A stretch of DNA of 64,000 nucleotides from Elysia chlorotica. Lineage: Eukaryota > Mollusca > Gastropoda > Plakobranchidae. The notes under the pieces are model-generated. The model saw only the letters and a list, made by a program, of their open reading frames with translations. It was not told where the DNA came from and made no database searches. Location of the stretch: contig RQTK01000058.1 of the NCBI GenBank assembly GCA_003991915.1, forward strand, positions 864,397-928,396. The letters are read 5' to 3'. Positions 46,215-60,059 of the stretch are shown here, piece after piece (the first letter of the stretch is position 1; each line of letters starts with the position of its first letter). Made by a program: the position numbers and the translations under genes.

Positions 46215-47055
46215 AGGCATGACGGGTGAAAAAGTTTGCAAAATTCAAAAAATTCAAAATCACGGGGCTAGACTTATAAAACGGACACACAAATGTCAAA
46301 GTGCCAGCACCATCTTAAAAGAGCTTCATTGGCTTCCAATAAAACTTCGAGTAGAATTATAAGATAGCAATGATAACATATAAAAGTCTAAAAAATACAT
46401 TTTTACCAACTTACTTGAAAAACCATTAACATATCTATAAGCCTGAAAGACAATTGCGATAAAAAAAAAAAAATCTCTATTATGCAAATCCAAAGTCCAC
46501 CTAAAAAACTATGGTGAGCGATCTTTTAAATTTGAAGGTCCTGACATTTGGAATAGTCTGCCACAGTCTGTTTTAGCGTCCGATAGTTTGCAATCTTTTA
46601 AAAGTAGAGTTAACACTTTCTTTTTTACATCTTTCTGTGACTCCTTGTAGTTAATATGATTATCGTATATTCTGTGCAACATTTTTACTCCACCATTTAT
46701 TTACAAGTCCTTTGTCTTTTTAATCTGAGTATTTACACATGCTACCTCCTTTATTTTACAAATTATTTAATCATAAGTTTATTTTACCCTAAAACTGAGA
46801 AATGTATGCTGGTGCTTGTAATGTGTCATATTCTTTCTCCATGATCATTTATTTGATTGTAGTAACTTTATAATACAACTTAATGTTTTTGTATCATAAA
46901 GCTTTTATTATATGAGAACTTTATTATGATTCTGTGTATTCTGTAAATTACACCATAGTTTTAGCAAAATATATTTTATTGATTGCTTGATTTAAACAAA
47001 TGTAAAGCGCTTTGAGCAACAATATGGGAAAGCTCCCTTGATTTTGGTATCATAA
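46215..47055 (+). pseudogene. Decayed L2/CR1-like LINE 3' end
   Basis: Broken frames give ILKELHWLPIKLRVEL, then KVHLKNYGERSFKFEGPDIW, then NSLPQSV and FKSRVNTFF, the usual C-terminal order of L2/CR1-type LINEs. A 3' UTR follows with TGTAAAGCGCTTTGAGCAAC at 47001-47020, a motif typical of such 3' tails. Confidence 0.75.
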
Positions 47056-48295
47056 GATCATTGTTTTTCTCCATCCAGCGGAAGCTGTGCCTGATTTTAC
47101 CACGTTTGTCTCTAGTAGTAGTGCATCTGTATTATTGAAGTCCTGTTTTCAGTTTTACCCCTCATTGGGAATTCGATGTTTGTACATATAAATTTCACTA
47201 TTGGACCTCTCAGTGAATGAATGAAATTTGATTTCACACTATGTCATGTGATTTCGCCTTGTGAACAAGGGTTAACAAGGGTGAGTTAATGTTTTTAAAG
47301 TACACTGTATTTTTTTTTCTGTATTAATTAGGTATTTTGATGTAAAAGATATGATTATTCTATTAGCCTCAGTACTCTCTACTAGTAGTGGGCTTGGTTG
47401 TGGACTGGCTCTGGGAGTCAGTGGTCTAGTAACACAACAGTAATGGTAACTGGTGACACTTGGGGCGTAGAGAGTTATCTCCCTGCTTTCATTTTACTGT
47501 TGTATCTAGATTTTCTTTTCCTCCCTCACTACAGGAACTTACCCTTTTGGGGATGTTTTGTTGTTACACGTATTCTGGTTATGCGACTATGAGTATGAGT
47601 GTTTGGTAAACTCCCTGACTATAATTTGGTGACTTTAAATAGCGAATTTCAATCTTAAATTATTCAAAAAGTAACTATCTTGAGCTAAAATTGAAAACTT
47701 TTAGAATAGTTAGAATAGTATAAAAAATAACAAATTAAAAAAAAAACATTCAGAATAGTTCAAAAATTAAACAAGGTTTTCATAGGATATCCGCTAATTT
47801 GATGTATGACATGACAATATTAATCAACGTTTTTACCCAACAAATATTGGTATGTCACTGGGTTTCATTTTCTGAGATCGTGAGTTTGAAGGGATAGGGT
47901 CTGTCTATTAACAATGGCAGTGTAGCTGTCTAGATCGAATTGTTCATGCATTATAAGTAGGAAGCAAAACTTAATGAACTGGTGGCAAGGAGTCTAGAGG
48001 TAAAATGTTACTAATGACTGATAAGTAAAATATTATTGTAACACTTATCTGCAGTTTTGTTAAAATATTACACAAAATTTACATGTGCATTCAATTTGAC
48101 TTTTTTTTTTTTTTTTGATCTTTGATCATTTGTGGCAGCATTATTTTTGCTGCAAATTGTTTTTTTTTTTTTTAATTTCAAAGATTTTGTTGGGACCCTG
48201 CTTATCATTTGATGGCTAAACTTTATGAAGTTGAGCCCTTGCTTTCACTACTCGATCAGACAACACCAACAGGGTCATTGCACTGCCACTCAAGC

Positions 48296-48562
48296 ATATT
48301 CTCTTGAATGTGTCTGTGGATGTACTACATTTTTAACAAGGCTTTAACTATATTCTGCTCCACACTGGAGAGTTCCAAATAGAACTAGGAAACATAATTA
48401 TTCTTTTGAATGTGTCTGTGGTTGAACCTTTTTTGTGGACAAGGCTCTCACTATGTTCTGCTTCACACTGAAGAGTTCCAAATAGAATGAAACATATTCT
48501 CTTGAATGTGTCTGTGGAGAATCTCTTTATAAACAAGGCTGTCACTATCATGTTCTGCTTAG
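48296..48562. repeat. Tandem repeat, three units of about 100 bp
   Basis: GAATGTGTCTGTGG recurs at 48306, 48408 and 48504. Each is followed by an ACAAGGCT block and a TGTTCTGCT-like block; units 1 and 2 also share GAGAGTTCCAAATAG-like sequence. Confidence 0.9.
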
Positions 48563-49789
48563 ATGAACTACTCTATTGCTGGTGGAAGTAAGAATTCAAC
48601 ATCTAATTTTTCAATGTGAAAACCTGTTTAAGCCAAGCCCTCTGGACACTGTATTTAAAAACAAATTTGACCTATACCATAATACCTCCAAAACAAAAAA
48701 TGCAAATTTGGGACTTTAAAAGTTAAAAAATATTGGGCTGACTAAAATCAAAAGGAAACTTTAAAAAAGAATTGGTTTACAGACTGTTCCTCTGTATTTA
48801 ACTTGTTTGTATGTGTGTATATATATTGATTTAGTGACATAATTTAATGATTCATCTTTCTAAAAATTGCACTTTGCAAATGAGACCAAATAAATTCCAT
48901 TAACCTGTTGAATGGGAGGTTACCGAACATAGTTCTCATTGTTAAGAAAAGTGAAATTTGTTTAAATCACCTTTGTTCCATAGAAGTGAGTCCAAACAGA
49001 GCTGCAAATATGACTTTTTGGCGAGTTCATGTTTTCCCAATTTATTTGGTTGCTAGTTGTGGTATGGTACTTTGCACACAAAGCTGAAATTTAAATAAAA
49101 TTTATAGATGGTGTCAAGTGTACATTAAAATTCTACATGCTTTGGATTAATATAATATTTTATTTCAAAACACAAACAAAGGTTTTTTTTTAGAAAAAAA
49201 AAATCAATTAATTGCAATAAATTATTTAGTTCAAATTTAAACTTAACATTTTACAAAACTTTTTTTTTCTTCTAAAAAATACAAACAAAAAATAAAATGT
49301 TCTGACATTTCCCTTTCTCTATGGAATAAAGAATGTATTTGAAATGACAAGTCACTTCTACTGCAACTGCAGTGTTGATCCTAGTTGGGATAAATGAAAT
49401 TAAAATATAAATTACATCTGCCTGATATTGTTGTTACAGCAGGATTCACCTTGAAGAAGTTGCCATGAAAGGATCGTTTTCCCATTCCATATATCATTTT
49501 TCTTTGAAAGAGGAGTATTGATGCCTCTAAATCTTTCAGGACTGATCCATGGTGTTGGGAGTTGAAACTGGGTGGGTGAGAAATAAGATTTGAATATAGG
49601 TAGAAAGTATAAATTTGTGGATGATGGTTGTTTTTTTCTTTTCTTTTTATAATGCATTAGGTAAAACATGTTACACTTGGAGATTCTTTATGACCCTAAA
49701 ATAGTGTTCACCTAAATAAGCCAATATAATAGTGCTGAGGTCTACAAAATTATAACATTCAATATATTAAATTTGAACATTAATACCGT

Positions 49790-49881
49790 AGAAGAAAAAG
49801 AAGAAGAAGAAGAAGAAGAAGAAGAAGATGAAGAAGAAGAAGAAGAAAAAGAAGAAGAAGAAGAAGAAGAAGAAGAAGAAG
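49790..49881. repeat. (GAA)n microsatellite
   Basis: GAA run with single GAT and AAA units. The poly-Glu frame is an artefact. Confidence 0.95.
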
Positions 49882-50841
49882 ATCAGGATTCATTGATTTT
49901 TAAGATCCGAATCGGAAACAAAACTAAATTGCATTATATTTTATCATGTAAATTAAAGAAAAACTAAAGCATCTAATTTAGCTATATGCTAATTTTAAAA
50001 ATTAATAGCTATTAAAGCACATCGTATTTTACCATGCGAATTGACGCTTTAAAAAAAAAAATGTTGCCTTCTTTAAACCCTTCACTGCTTTCACATATTA
50101 ATTATCCCCCCTCCACCCCTTTGCTGTCAACGAAACAAAACGCTCTATATATGATTACCATAGGGTGTACATTCACAGCGCATTGAACAGGTTAAAAACA
50201 TTCCAGTCCATTAAAAATAAATTAAATGTATTTATATAAAAATTTGAAAACAGTATTTTAACTAAATCCACTTACTGTCACATAAAAACTTGTAGATAAG
50301 AGTAGCAGAGGTCCAAATATTTTAAGCTCCATAACAGATCTGGAAAAAGAAAATTTTATACAAATTTGTTGTTATTCACACACAAAAATAAAGAAAAACT
50401 CTAGCAATCTAGAGGTCTAAGTAACTCTATAAAAAAAAGTAGAAATAAAATCAAGCATAAAAAAGAACGGAAAATTTTCCTTATATATTGTTAATCAATC
50501 TAAGACAGTCCGGCACTTCTCGAGCTTGCAGTCCCCATCCTGTGGGCAAACAAATGGGTGGGAGGGCGAAATTCGATTATGAAAATTGAATAAAATACCT
50601 GCCAGCTGTACACCTTACAGGTCTTTTTGTTGTTATTTCCTTTTATTGTATATTTTTTTATTGATTCAAAAAGACATGGATCAATTTGATTGTATTCAAT
50701 TGTTATTTTGAGATGGATAAATGCAGGCGGGGAAGGGGGTGGGGACAAACATACACAAGCACATAAAATTGATAAAACCAATTGAAACTCTACTCTATTT
50801 CTGTCTCTCACACTTCCTTGCTTGCTCATATATTAATATAT

Positions 50842-50933
50842 AATAATAACAACAACAACAACAACAACAACAACAATAGTAGTAGTAGTAAAATAAAAAA
50901 TAATAGTAGTAGTAGTAGTAATAATAATAATAA

Positions 50934-50986
<53 letters not shown>

Positions 50987-50988
50987 AT
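50842..50988. repeat. (AAC)/(AGT)/(AAT) compound microsatellite running into gap
   Basis: Mixed trinucleotide runs ending in AGT units immediately before the gap. Confidence 0.95.
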
Positions 50989-51926
50989 NNNNNNNNNNNN
51001 NNNNNNNNNNNNNNNNNNNNNNNNNNNNNNNNNNNNNNNNNNNNNNNNNNNNNNNNNNNNNNNNNNNNNNNNNNNNNNNNNNNNNNNNNNNNNNNNNNNN
51101 NNNNNNNNNNNNNNNNNNNNNNNNNNNNNNNNNNNNNNNNNNNNNNNNNNNNNNNNNNNNNNNNNNNNNNNNNNNNNNNNNNNNNNNNNNNNNNNNNNNN
51201 NNNNNNNNNNNNNNNNNNNNNNNNNNNNNNNNNNNNNNNNNNNNNNNNNNNNNNNNNNNNNNNNNNNNNNNNNNNNNNNNNNNNNNNNNNNNNNNNNNNN
51301 NNNNNNNNNNNNNNNNNNNNNNNNNNNNNNNNNNNNNNNNNNNNNNNNNNNNNNNNNNNNNNNNNNNNNNNNNNNNNNNNNNNNNNNNNNNNNNNNNNNN
51401 NNNNNNNNNNNNNNNNNNNNNNNNNNNNNNNNNNNNNNNNNNNNNNNNNNNNNNNNNNNNNNNNNNNNNNNNNNNNNNNNNNNNNNNNNNNNNNNNNNNN
51501 NNNNNNNNNNNNNNNNNNNNNNNNNNNNNNNNNNNNNNNNNNNNNNNNNNNNNNNNNNNNNNNNNNNNNNNNNNNNNNNNNNNNNNNNNNNNNNNNNNNN
51601 NNNNNNNNNNNNNNNNNNNNNNNNNNNNNNNNNNNNNNNNNNNNNNNNNNNNNNNNNNNNNNNNNNNNNNNNNNNNNNNNNNNNNNNNNNNNNNNNNNNN
51701 NNNNNNNNNNNNNNNNNNNNNNNNNNNNNNNNNNNNNNNNNNNNNNNNNNNNNNNNNNNNNNNNNNNNNNNNNNNNNNNNNNNNNNNNNNNNNNNNNNNN
51801 NNNNNNNNNNNNNNNNNNNNNNNNNNNNNNNNNNNNNNNNNNNNNNNNNNNNNNNNNNNNNNNNNNNNNNNNNNNNNNNNNNNNNNNNNNNNNNNNNNNN
51901 NNNNNNNNNNNNNNNNNNNNNNNNNN
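50989..51926. other. Assembly gap (938 N)
   Basis: A run of N. The very long frames across it are meaningless. Confidence 1.
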
Positions 51927-53036
51927 ACTCAAATGGGTGGGTGGGCGGGCGGAACTCGAGGGACTCGTCGGTGTAATTCGATGACATCGAAGTCAGTCAA
52001 CCTGTGGAGAGAGAGAGAGAGAGATATAATTATGAGAATGCTTTAATACAATTGTTGCAAAAGCATTGCTTAGAATGTATTGATGGTAGTTTAGTATGTG
52101 TGGTTTGATAAATACTATGTATTTCAAAGAAAGGGAAAAAATTACATCTAGGAAGGATTTACAGAGAAGAATCAAAAACTCTAAGGCCTTTAAATCTCCA
52201 GGTTTATTCCATGTTTCAAATTAAATATCTTATACTTATATGTTACAGATTTATAATAAATACATGTATACAAAATTATAAGAATATCAAAGAACCATAA
52301 AATTATAGAACCATAAAATTATAGATTGACAAATGAGGCAGAAACTGACAGGAAAGTGGAAAGGCAAAGTTCTGGTCACAAGAATATTTAAAACTTCATG
52401 AATAGAGATGAGATGAAGAAAAAAAATTGGAATGATTCTTTCCAATTCCATGACAAGTAAATTTCTTTTTCTCTTTTTTTACATACCTAAAACTAATATC
52501 AAGTGAAACAATCTCACTTCCTACTTTTACAAATGTATGCCTCTTTACTTGGATTTATGAACTGATGCGAGACTCGGATTCATACAAATCCCATCTCACG
52601 TTATCTTTATTTCAAAAAAGAATAATATTAGTGAATGTTGAAACAATTTCCATACATTGTGTAAACAAACAAAAATTTTTGAAACTTTTGTGCTTTTCTC
52701 TAAGTATACCCAGTAAAACAGTTGCCTTATGATATTTCATTATCAAGCAGTAACTTTTTTAGTGCATGCCGTTCTAGTACTGTAAATACCCCCCTCCCCT
52801 CCCCACCAAGAAAAAAAATGCCACCTTAAGTTTAAAAGTTTATTAATTTACTAAATAAAACCGTTTTAGATACAACATATATATAACATGCAGATTTCAT
52901 TCATGTCAAAATTTCAGAATTAGGAAACAACTGAATAAAAACAAAAAGCTCTTATAAAACCTTGTAAGGACAAAAACACAGTACATGCACTTGTTGTTTT
53001 TAGTTGTGTTTTTTTTTAACAACTGTACTGCAAAAA

Positions 53037-53080
53037 AAGTTGTTTTTGTTGTTGTTGTGGTGGTGGTGGTGGTGGTTGTT
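53037..53080. repeat. (GTT)/(GGT) microsatellite
   Basis: GTT units, then GGT units. Confidence 0.9.
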
Positions 53081-55989
53081 ATTGTAATTATAAGAGAATT
53101 TTTGTATTCATAAAATATAGCCCAGCCAAGAATCTTCTTAATTTTCTGTGTGAGATTAAAAATAGGTGTATGCATGGTGTGCAACTAAAAACAGACAATT
53201 AATAATTTAAGTCCACTATTTGCAGACTTTATTAACTTACTCACATTCTTTCTACAATAACATAGTAAATACAAACACCAATATATTAAAAAAAATATGT
53301 GTTAAAATGTAAATAAATATTGTAAAAGATGGAAAGAACGAAATTTTTTTAAAGGAAAGACATATTTATTTAAGTAGTATTTCTAGCTTGAAAATGAAAA
53401 CTATTGTTGCAGTTAGATTGTAGTTCCAAATATTATGACTCTACACATAATCTTGCTTTAATACATGGTACAAAGACATGTTAATTTTTTTTACATTGAT
53501 GTAAAAAACTTAAAATACCTCTTACTTTAATGTACAATTAAAAAAGACATGTAGATTTTAAACATGGATAAAGATGAAACAGAATTTTTGTTTAAAGAGA
53601 TCAAACTAGAACGTTTTTGCTGGTAAATGTCTTTCTTTATACATAATTGTTTCAGGGAATATCAAAATTCAAATAGTCTATCATAGATATTCCAATTTTG
53701 TGTGTGTCTTGATTTGGTTCCCTAAGAAATAACAATAACTAATTGCTAAGAAACCTTAACATGAAACATCAATATGTCCTCATTTCTTTAAAGTGGTACA
53801 TCTGAAACCATTTACAAAGCAGAAGTCTTCTCTCTAACTTCTGGTACAAAGAAAAACATATACAGTTAAATACAATTCATAACCTTAGTGTGGCTTTGCT
53901 AATATCTTCCTAAAAGGGGAAAATCCCTTTAATTTAAGTGTTTCTAGATTTCTAATTTCCTCTCCATAAAAGTATTTGCATTAACACATTTTGGAATGTA
54001 TTGGAACAGAGAAATATGTTTCATTAAAATCAGTAACATTTCTTTTATTTTATAGAAATATTAGGAAAAGGAAAAGGAAGCAAATCGTAGAAAAGGCACA
54101 GAGAAATGTAAAATATATTGAATTAAGTAAATATAAAGATTTTTACCATTCAAAAAAAAACAAACACCAAAACAAACAACAACAAAAAAACAATTTAATT
54201 GTCAGAAGGTAAAGTAATGCAGCTGTATAGTTCCATATCACAAAATGGAGGTAAAGTTGTAACATTTTTTAGAATATACTTTTCCATATGTCCATTATTA
54301 AAATATATCTTTTAATTAAAATTTGTTTCATTTATTACACTTTCTTTGAGGAGAAATATAGCTATAATTTTCAAAGAGTAAAATCAACTGTAAGCTTGAA
54401 CCCTTCCACCTTTGAAAACATACATAACAAACATCAAGACTGGCTCATCAACATTGTATGACATTGATAACAATGAACAGGATAAATAGAAAGCACAAAG
54501 TGTTTATTCTCATATAAGGTGTAGTGCCAACCATGTCCTATTTCTTGAAAAAAATATGATAAATGATGACAGATAAATCATTATTGAATATTTCATCTGC
54601 TTGTATACTTGCTAAAGTTTCCATTCAGTAAAACTGGTGTTTTTGTAATGTCTGCATTATCAGAAAGTTGGGACAAGGCTAAATGGAAAAAATGTTAACA
54701 AACATCGTGTGGCCCATTTCTCATACCACACCTAAATGTTGTTTGCTTATGAGATGATGTCTGACATGCATCTCTAATGCGTACCCCTCTTTGGTTATTT
54801 AATGAAGATTTCAAAGCAAATTTGACTACTATAACAAATAGCGCACAGGCATCCTGTAATTTGTTATGAATGACAAGCAGCATAAATATACTAAGTCATC
54901 TACCCTTAACAAACTAAAGAGCAAAAAAAACTGCAATAGAACAAACCAAAGACAGAAGAACCTGATGGTTTACTTTTTTCATTAATGATAATTTATATAG
55001 CCCTACTTTAAACTTTAAAGACAGGAATGGGCAATAGAATGAGATGGCTTCCTTACTCATTCCATCGCCAACATAACAAAATCCATTTACTTTAATGTTA
55101 AATCCAATAGTCTGGATTCAGATCAAATCACCACACTAAAAGCAAAGCAAATATGTCAACAGCTGTACACTTGCGTCTGTTTGGATATGATACCAACATG
55201 GATTGTATATAACCATAAAATTAAATATTTGTAGGCAGATTACTTAAATGCAACACTTGACATAGCTTGTTGATTGCATCCACAGAGCAAGCTATGATTT
55301 TGGCAATAGCACCAGAGCAAATGTTAAAAAGTAGAACCAAATTGTATAGTGATAAGAAATTGCTTGCCTGAAGACATAACAAATGAGAAAACAACATGCG
55401 ATGATAGCCACTTTGCTGTTTTTGGATGAGAAGTCAATCAGATTTTACAGTAACACATAAAAAGGGAAAAAACTTACAACAGCTGTACTTGAAAAGAAGT
55501 AGAAATCAGATTTAAATTAAGGGTCATATTTTACATAATTATATATTAAGCATTTTATAATGGTGTAATAGTTAAACTACAAACAGTATATAATAGATGC
55601 GCAAATTGTGCTATTTACAAGTTGAATCCGCACAACATTCATTAAATAAACTATAGGTACAATAATATATCCACAAATGATACATTTTCATTCAAGGCAT
55701 AATTGTAAAGTTTGTGTATAGAGTATATGTAATATGAAAGAAATTTAATTATTTGAAGATCGAGGATCCCATAATTTTAAGCACAACACTTGATGTGAAT
55801 AAGAGCACTACCTTGTAGTAATGTAAGTACAAGTTTTCATTTTTTGGCAAAACTGTAACAATAATTCACTAAATTTGGTTTTGTTATCATATTTTTTCTT
55901 TCACTTTATCAATAACATAAATTCTTCAATTGAAAACTGATGTAACATGCTCCTAACTCTAATTACCATATATATGTCATTATTCAATT

Positions 55990-56015
55990 GTGTGTGTGTG
56001 TGTGTGTGTGTGTGT
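55990..56015. repeat. (GT)n microsatellite
   Basis: Pure GT run. Confidence 0.95.
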
Positions 56016-57358
56016 TGTGAGAACCAAAGTAAGAGAAGGGGCATGCCTTTTTAAAAATAACTCTTTTAAACCTGACCTGCTTATTAATTGTTGTCCTTGG
56101 TCAACCTTTGTTGATATGTTCAAAGTAGCAAAAACGATATTTCAATCTTACACAAAATTTAAACGTTATCTTCAAGGTGAAGAGAATCGACTCCAGGAGA
56201 CTGTTTCCAAAGATATTTCAAAAGTCGTAAGTAAAATAGCAAATTAAAAAAAACCCACCTGTATATGCAGTTTTTATATAAATGAAGAGCAGCATACATA
56301 CATTATGTAAAATGAGATTTTTAACAATATCACAAATAACATTTTGCACTCGTCTATGCATAAAGCAAAACTACTACCCTCATAAAACTAATTACAAAAT
56401 GCACCTTGTAAGATAATTATATAAGTGACAATTATCTGATTTCAAATATGAATTTTATGTTTTAAAAAAAAAAGTTGACATATCCCAAGATATAAATTGT
56501 AAAAAGTGGTTAAAACGGCACATAAGGCTCATTTTCTTTACAAAGGTGAATATTCTTTTTTATCCAATTCACATCATTCTTGAGAGCATATTTTATGTCA
56601 TTGAGTAAGCAGTTGGAATCATTTTGCAAGTATTTTCCCATATTTGTTTACTGGTTACAACTAAATGACACCAAATCAACAAGGCTTGATAAAAGAAATT
56701 TATCTCTAAAGAAATGGGCATATCAGTCAACTTTGTTATGCATAGTAATAGCATGATCCAAACGTTGGCTCTATTTCTTTTCTTGTTTTTGTGAAGTTAT
56801 CACTGAAATAATTCTGTTTCCTTCAGTTTGTTTATATCACATGGATCAATTTATTCAATAAGTATTACTATTTAACATTTATGACAAACACTTTCCAACA
56901 TTGTGTTGGTTAATAATAAAACAAAACAAATCAAATACAACAACAGACTAAGAGTAAAAAGAGACGAAAAACTGGGTAACAAAGTAAATGTAACAGTAAA
57001 TAATCAATCTCTAACTTCAGTTAATATCAAGTTGTACATATTTCAAGTTGGGTTTGTAAATAAAAGCCTACGTTATACGACTAGGATCTTGGCTCTGTGT
57101 ACTTTTCATTCATCTTATATTATAATTTCTGCCAAAAGCCTATACTTCTTCCTCAGCATAAAATTTGAATGATAATTTTCTAAATATCATCTTAAGCCTA
57201 CACTTTGTTGTTGTTTTTTTCTCTGACAGGTAACATTACATGGTCACATAAAAAGGAAAATAAAGTCTAAAGCAGATGGGAAATGTTGATCCAAATAAGG
57301 CTTAGATTACCAGAACATTTTGGTGGATAAAAAGAATGTTTCAAGTCCAGGGAATAGG

Positions 57359-57518
57359 TTAAGGGTTGGGCCACATGAGTACTAGTGTGTCCCCTTCTTT
57401 CTTAAACACAGGACCTCCATTCACTGCAGTCTCTTTCACTGTTACTGATCTCTGCTTGCCTCCAAGCATGCATGATGCACTTTTAGTGATATTCACCTTC
57501 AGGTCACGTTTGAGGATC
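57359..57518 (-). CDS. Class I myosin, last coding exon (end of TH1 tail)
   Basis: 1 + 159 nt, minus strand. After TTGTTCCAG it reads ILKRDLKVNITKSASCMLGG, then KQRSVTVKETAVNGGPVFKK, then a hydrophobic end LVLMWPNP and TAA. The pattern matches the C-terminus of the TH1 lipid-binding tail of class I myosins: a basic L-x-V-N strand, C-x-LGGK, a V-x-V strand, P-x-FKK. The phase joins exactly to the exon at 62819-62967, completing a Lys codon. The TH1 domain binds acidic membrane lipids. The motor and IQ parts lie beyond the right edge of the window. The subclass is not decidable from this fragment. Confidence 0.75.
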
Positions 57519-60059
57519 CTGGAACAAGAATGCAGATATTTGAGCAAGCACTTTTAAAGAGGGCCTATGCATAAATAAAAGGATCTTAAAGTCTTAGCTT
57601 AGTATCACTGTACCTACAACAAAAAGATATTAAAACTTTTAGATCTTTAAAAAACAGAGGAAAAAAAAATTCTTTGTATTTCCCCTAGACATATATGCAA
57701 AAATTATGGCTAGATTGTCTTACTAAGATAAATTTACAGATATTAACTCAAAGGTCATTGGGTATTAAAGGCATTGAATCAGGCTGAAAAGAAATACAAT
57801 GAGCCGTAAGTAATATGCCCACCTACTTTACTGACCTACAGGCAGTGACAAGGGTCTAGAACAATCAATAGAGACAAGGAAGTTAGAGTTAGGTAAATCT
57901 CAAGTGTGAAATGATCTTTAACTTTTTCTTAACTACCAGAGTAAGGCAATTTTCAGCCAATTATTATCACTGTCAGTTAGATTCAGCTTGCTAGTTAGAT
58001 TCAGAGTAGGGTTTAAATTTACTGTGATTACTTACTGATACCTTATACTGTCTGCCACCCTGAAGTTGAATTGTCAAAAACTAAGAGTATGGCGTAGATA
58101 GAGAGGGTATAGTTGTTGTTTTTTCTTCTTAATTAACAAAGATTTTAGCGAAAAAGAAATACAACATTAAACTTGGGATCTGCATTTGTGCTTTTTTTAT
58201 TGGTCTTTCATGTGTGGGCTTATTTCTAAATGCTGTATACAGACACACAAAAATCAGTAACTTCTAAGAGATTGCAGCAAAGTCCATACAGCAAACAACA
58301 GACCTATGAGAACAAGGTTAAAAAAATATATTGATGAAAATGAAAGACCTGAATTTGTCACACAAAAAATGAAGTCCACACATTCCACTTTTTTTTTTTT
58401 CAGAAAAATACAGCAGACAAGTATGTCAAAATGAAAAAAAAAAGCTCAGAAGTGTCCATTCTGAAAGAGATGCTGATATGCAAGCCTTGTGTATCACTTT
58501 CAAGAAGAACTTATGTAATTTTTCAAAACTGATGTACATACTAGTACTTAATAGCATAAAGTGCAACTGTGTTGACAAATGAAGGTTGCAAAATTTTATG
58601 AAATTCTGAAATTACAAATAAAATCTTATCAGCCCACCATCTGGCATTCACCTTTAACAAATCATTCCTCACAAAGCTAATATTTCATGTGTGGATTTAT
58701 TTTTCCAACAAACCATTGACAGCAATTACTTTAATTATTAACTATTATATTTCCTTCATAAACATTTTTTTAGCTATGCTGTTTAAGGGGAAATGAATGC
58801 AATATGAAGATGGTCACATTCAGCAAACAAAATATAGTTTGTTTTTTTATAATTTAATACTTCTAGATATGAATATTAAGACACGATTCCAGAAAATGTT
58901 GGTTTCAACGTTTTATTATCAAAATTTTCTTTACGTGTCTAAATATAAAGAATTTATAAGGAATTTGTTTTTACTAAATCCCTGCATGTTTAGACTGATA
59001 TGAATATCCATCAAGTGCAAATTTGTAGCTTAGAAGTTAGAGCAAAGACTGATTCCTTTGAGACATTCATAGCACTCTGAATTAAGAGCAACACCTAAAG
59101 AACACTAATCTTGTATACTATGTGGACTTACACAGAAAAATACCATTACAACACATGAGACCCTAGACAAAAATGTGCACAAAGAGAACAATACTAACCC
59201 ACTGTTATCACACAATTACCATGGAAACATGTAACACAAGCATGAAATTCAGACATCTAGATGTCATAAAAAAATTAAAAAGACAGCATAGTAGATAGAG
59301 CAGTTGTCTCAAAATTGTGGTAAGAAAACATATATTCCTGTTACTCTGTCCAAGTTTAACACACAAGATATAACCAAAATTTTCAAAGTATATATGCCAT
59401 TCAAAGGTTATTTTTTTCCTATTTTTTTCACTAACCATGACTAGACAAAAGCATTAAATGTATGTAAAAGCAACAGAATATAAATAAAATAGCAGCTCAT
59501 TTTCTTCCCCTCCCTCCTAGAATCTTTAAAATTGTTGCCAATCCAAAAGTCCACCCAAATTTAAACATTTTCTCATAGACATTCTGAATTATGGGTTTCA
59601 GAGCTTAATGAACAAGCACACCATAACTTGAAGAAAGCAGACTGAAAAAAAGTTGACAAGATCCACAGCTGACTTGTATCAATTTCTGAGCATGTGATGA
59701 CACGGATGAAACAGATTGATATCCCAACTCACCCATTTTCATCAGAGTTAACATTCTGCTCAGGTGGAAGAAAACTGTCACTTAAAGCAGTAGAAAGGAA
59801 GCAAAATTAAAGATTTCCATTTCATTTTTTCCTTAATTTTTAAAACCCTCAAACCCATTTCATGTTTTGACGTAGGTTAGATAGATCTATAAATGGAAAG
59901 AGGGTTGGGTTTTTTTACCGTTATAATTTTTTTTGTGATTTTATCTGCTGCAAACTACGGCCGCTCAGGTTTAAAGAGTTAAGCTAGACATATTTTCTTG
60001 TTTTTCTCTCAAAAATTGAACCAGAAACAATGAAATCCATTGTCTTTTCAGTAGTAATT

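Larger units (their letters stand above)
47056..57358. other. Gene-free AT-rich region with gap
   Basis: No conserved frame seen. It holds a roughly 100-bp triplicated repeat, several microsatellites and a 938-bp gap. The right end, next to the myosin stop at 57359, should contain that gene's 3' UTR. Confidence 0.55.

Noticed and set aside
50782..51987. Frames of up to 400 codons on both strands
   Set aside because: Almost entirely N plus microsatellite.
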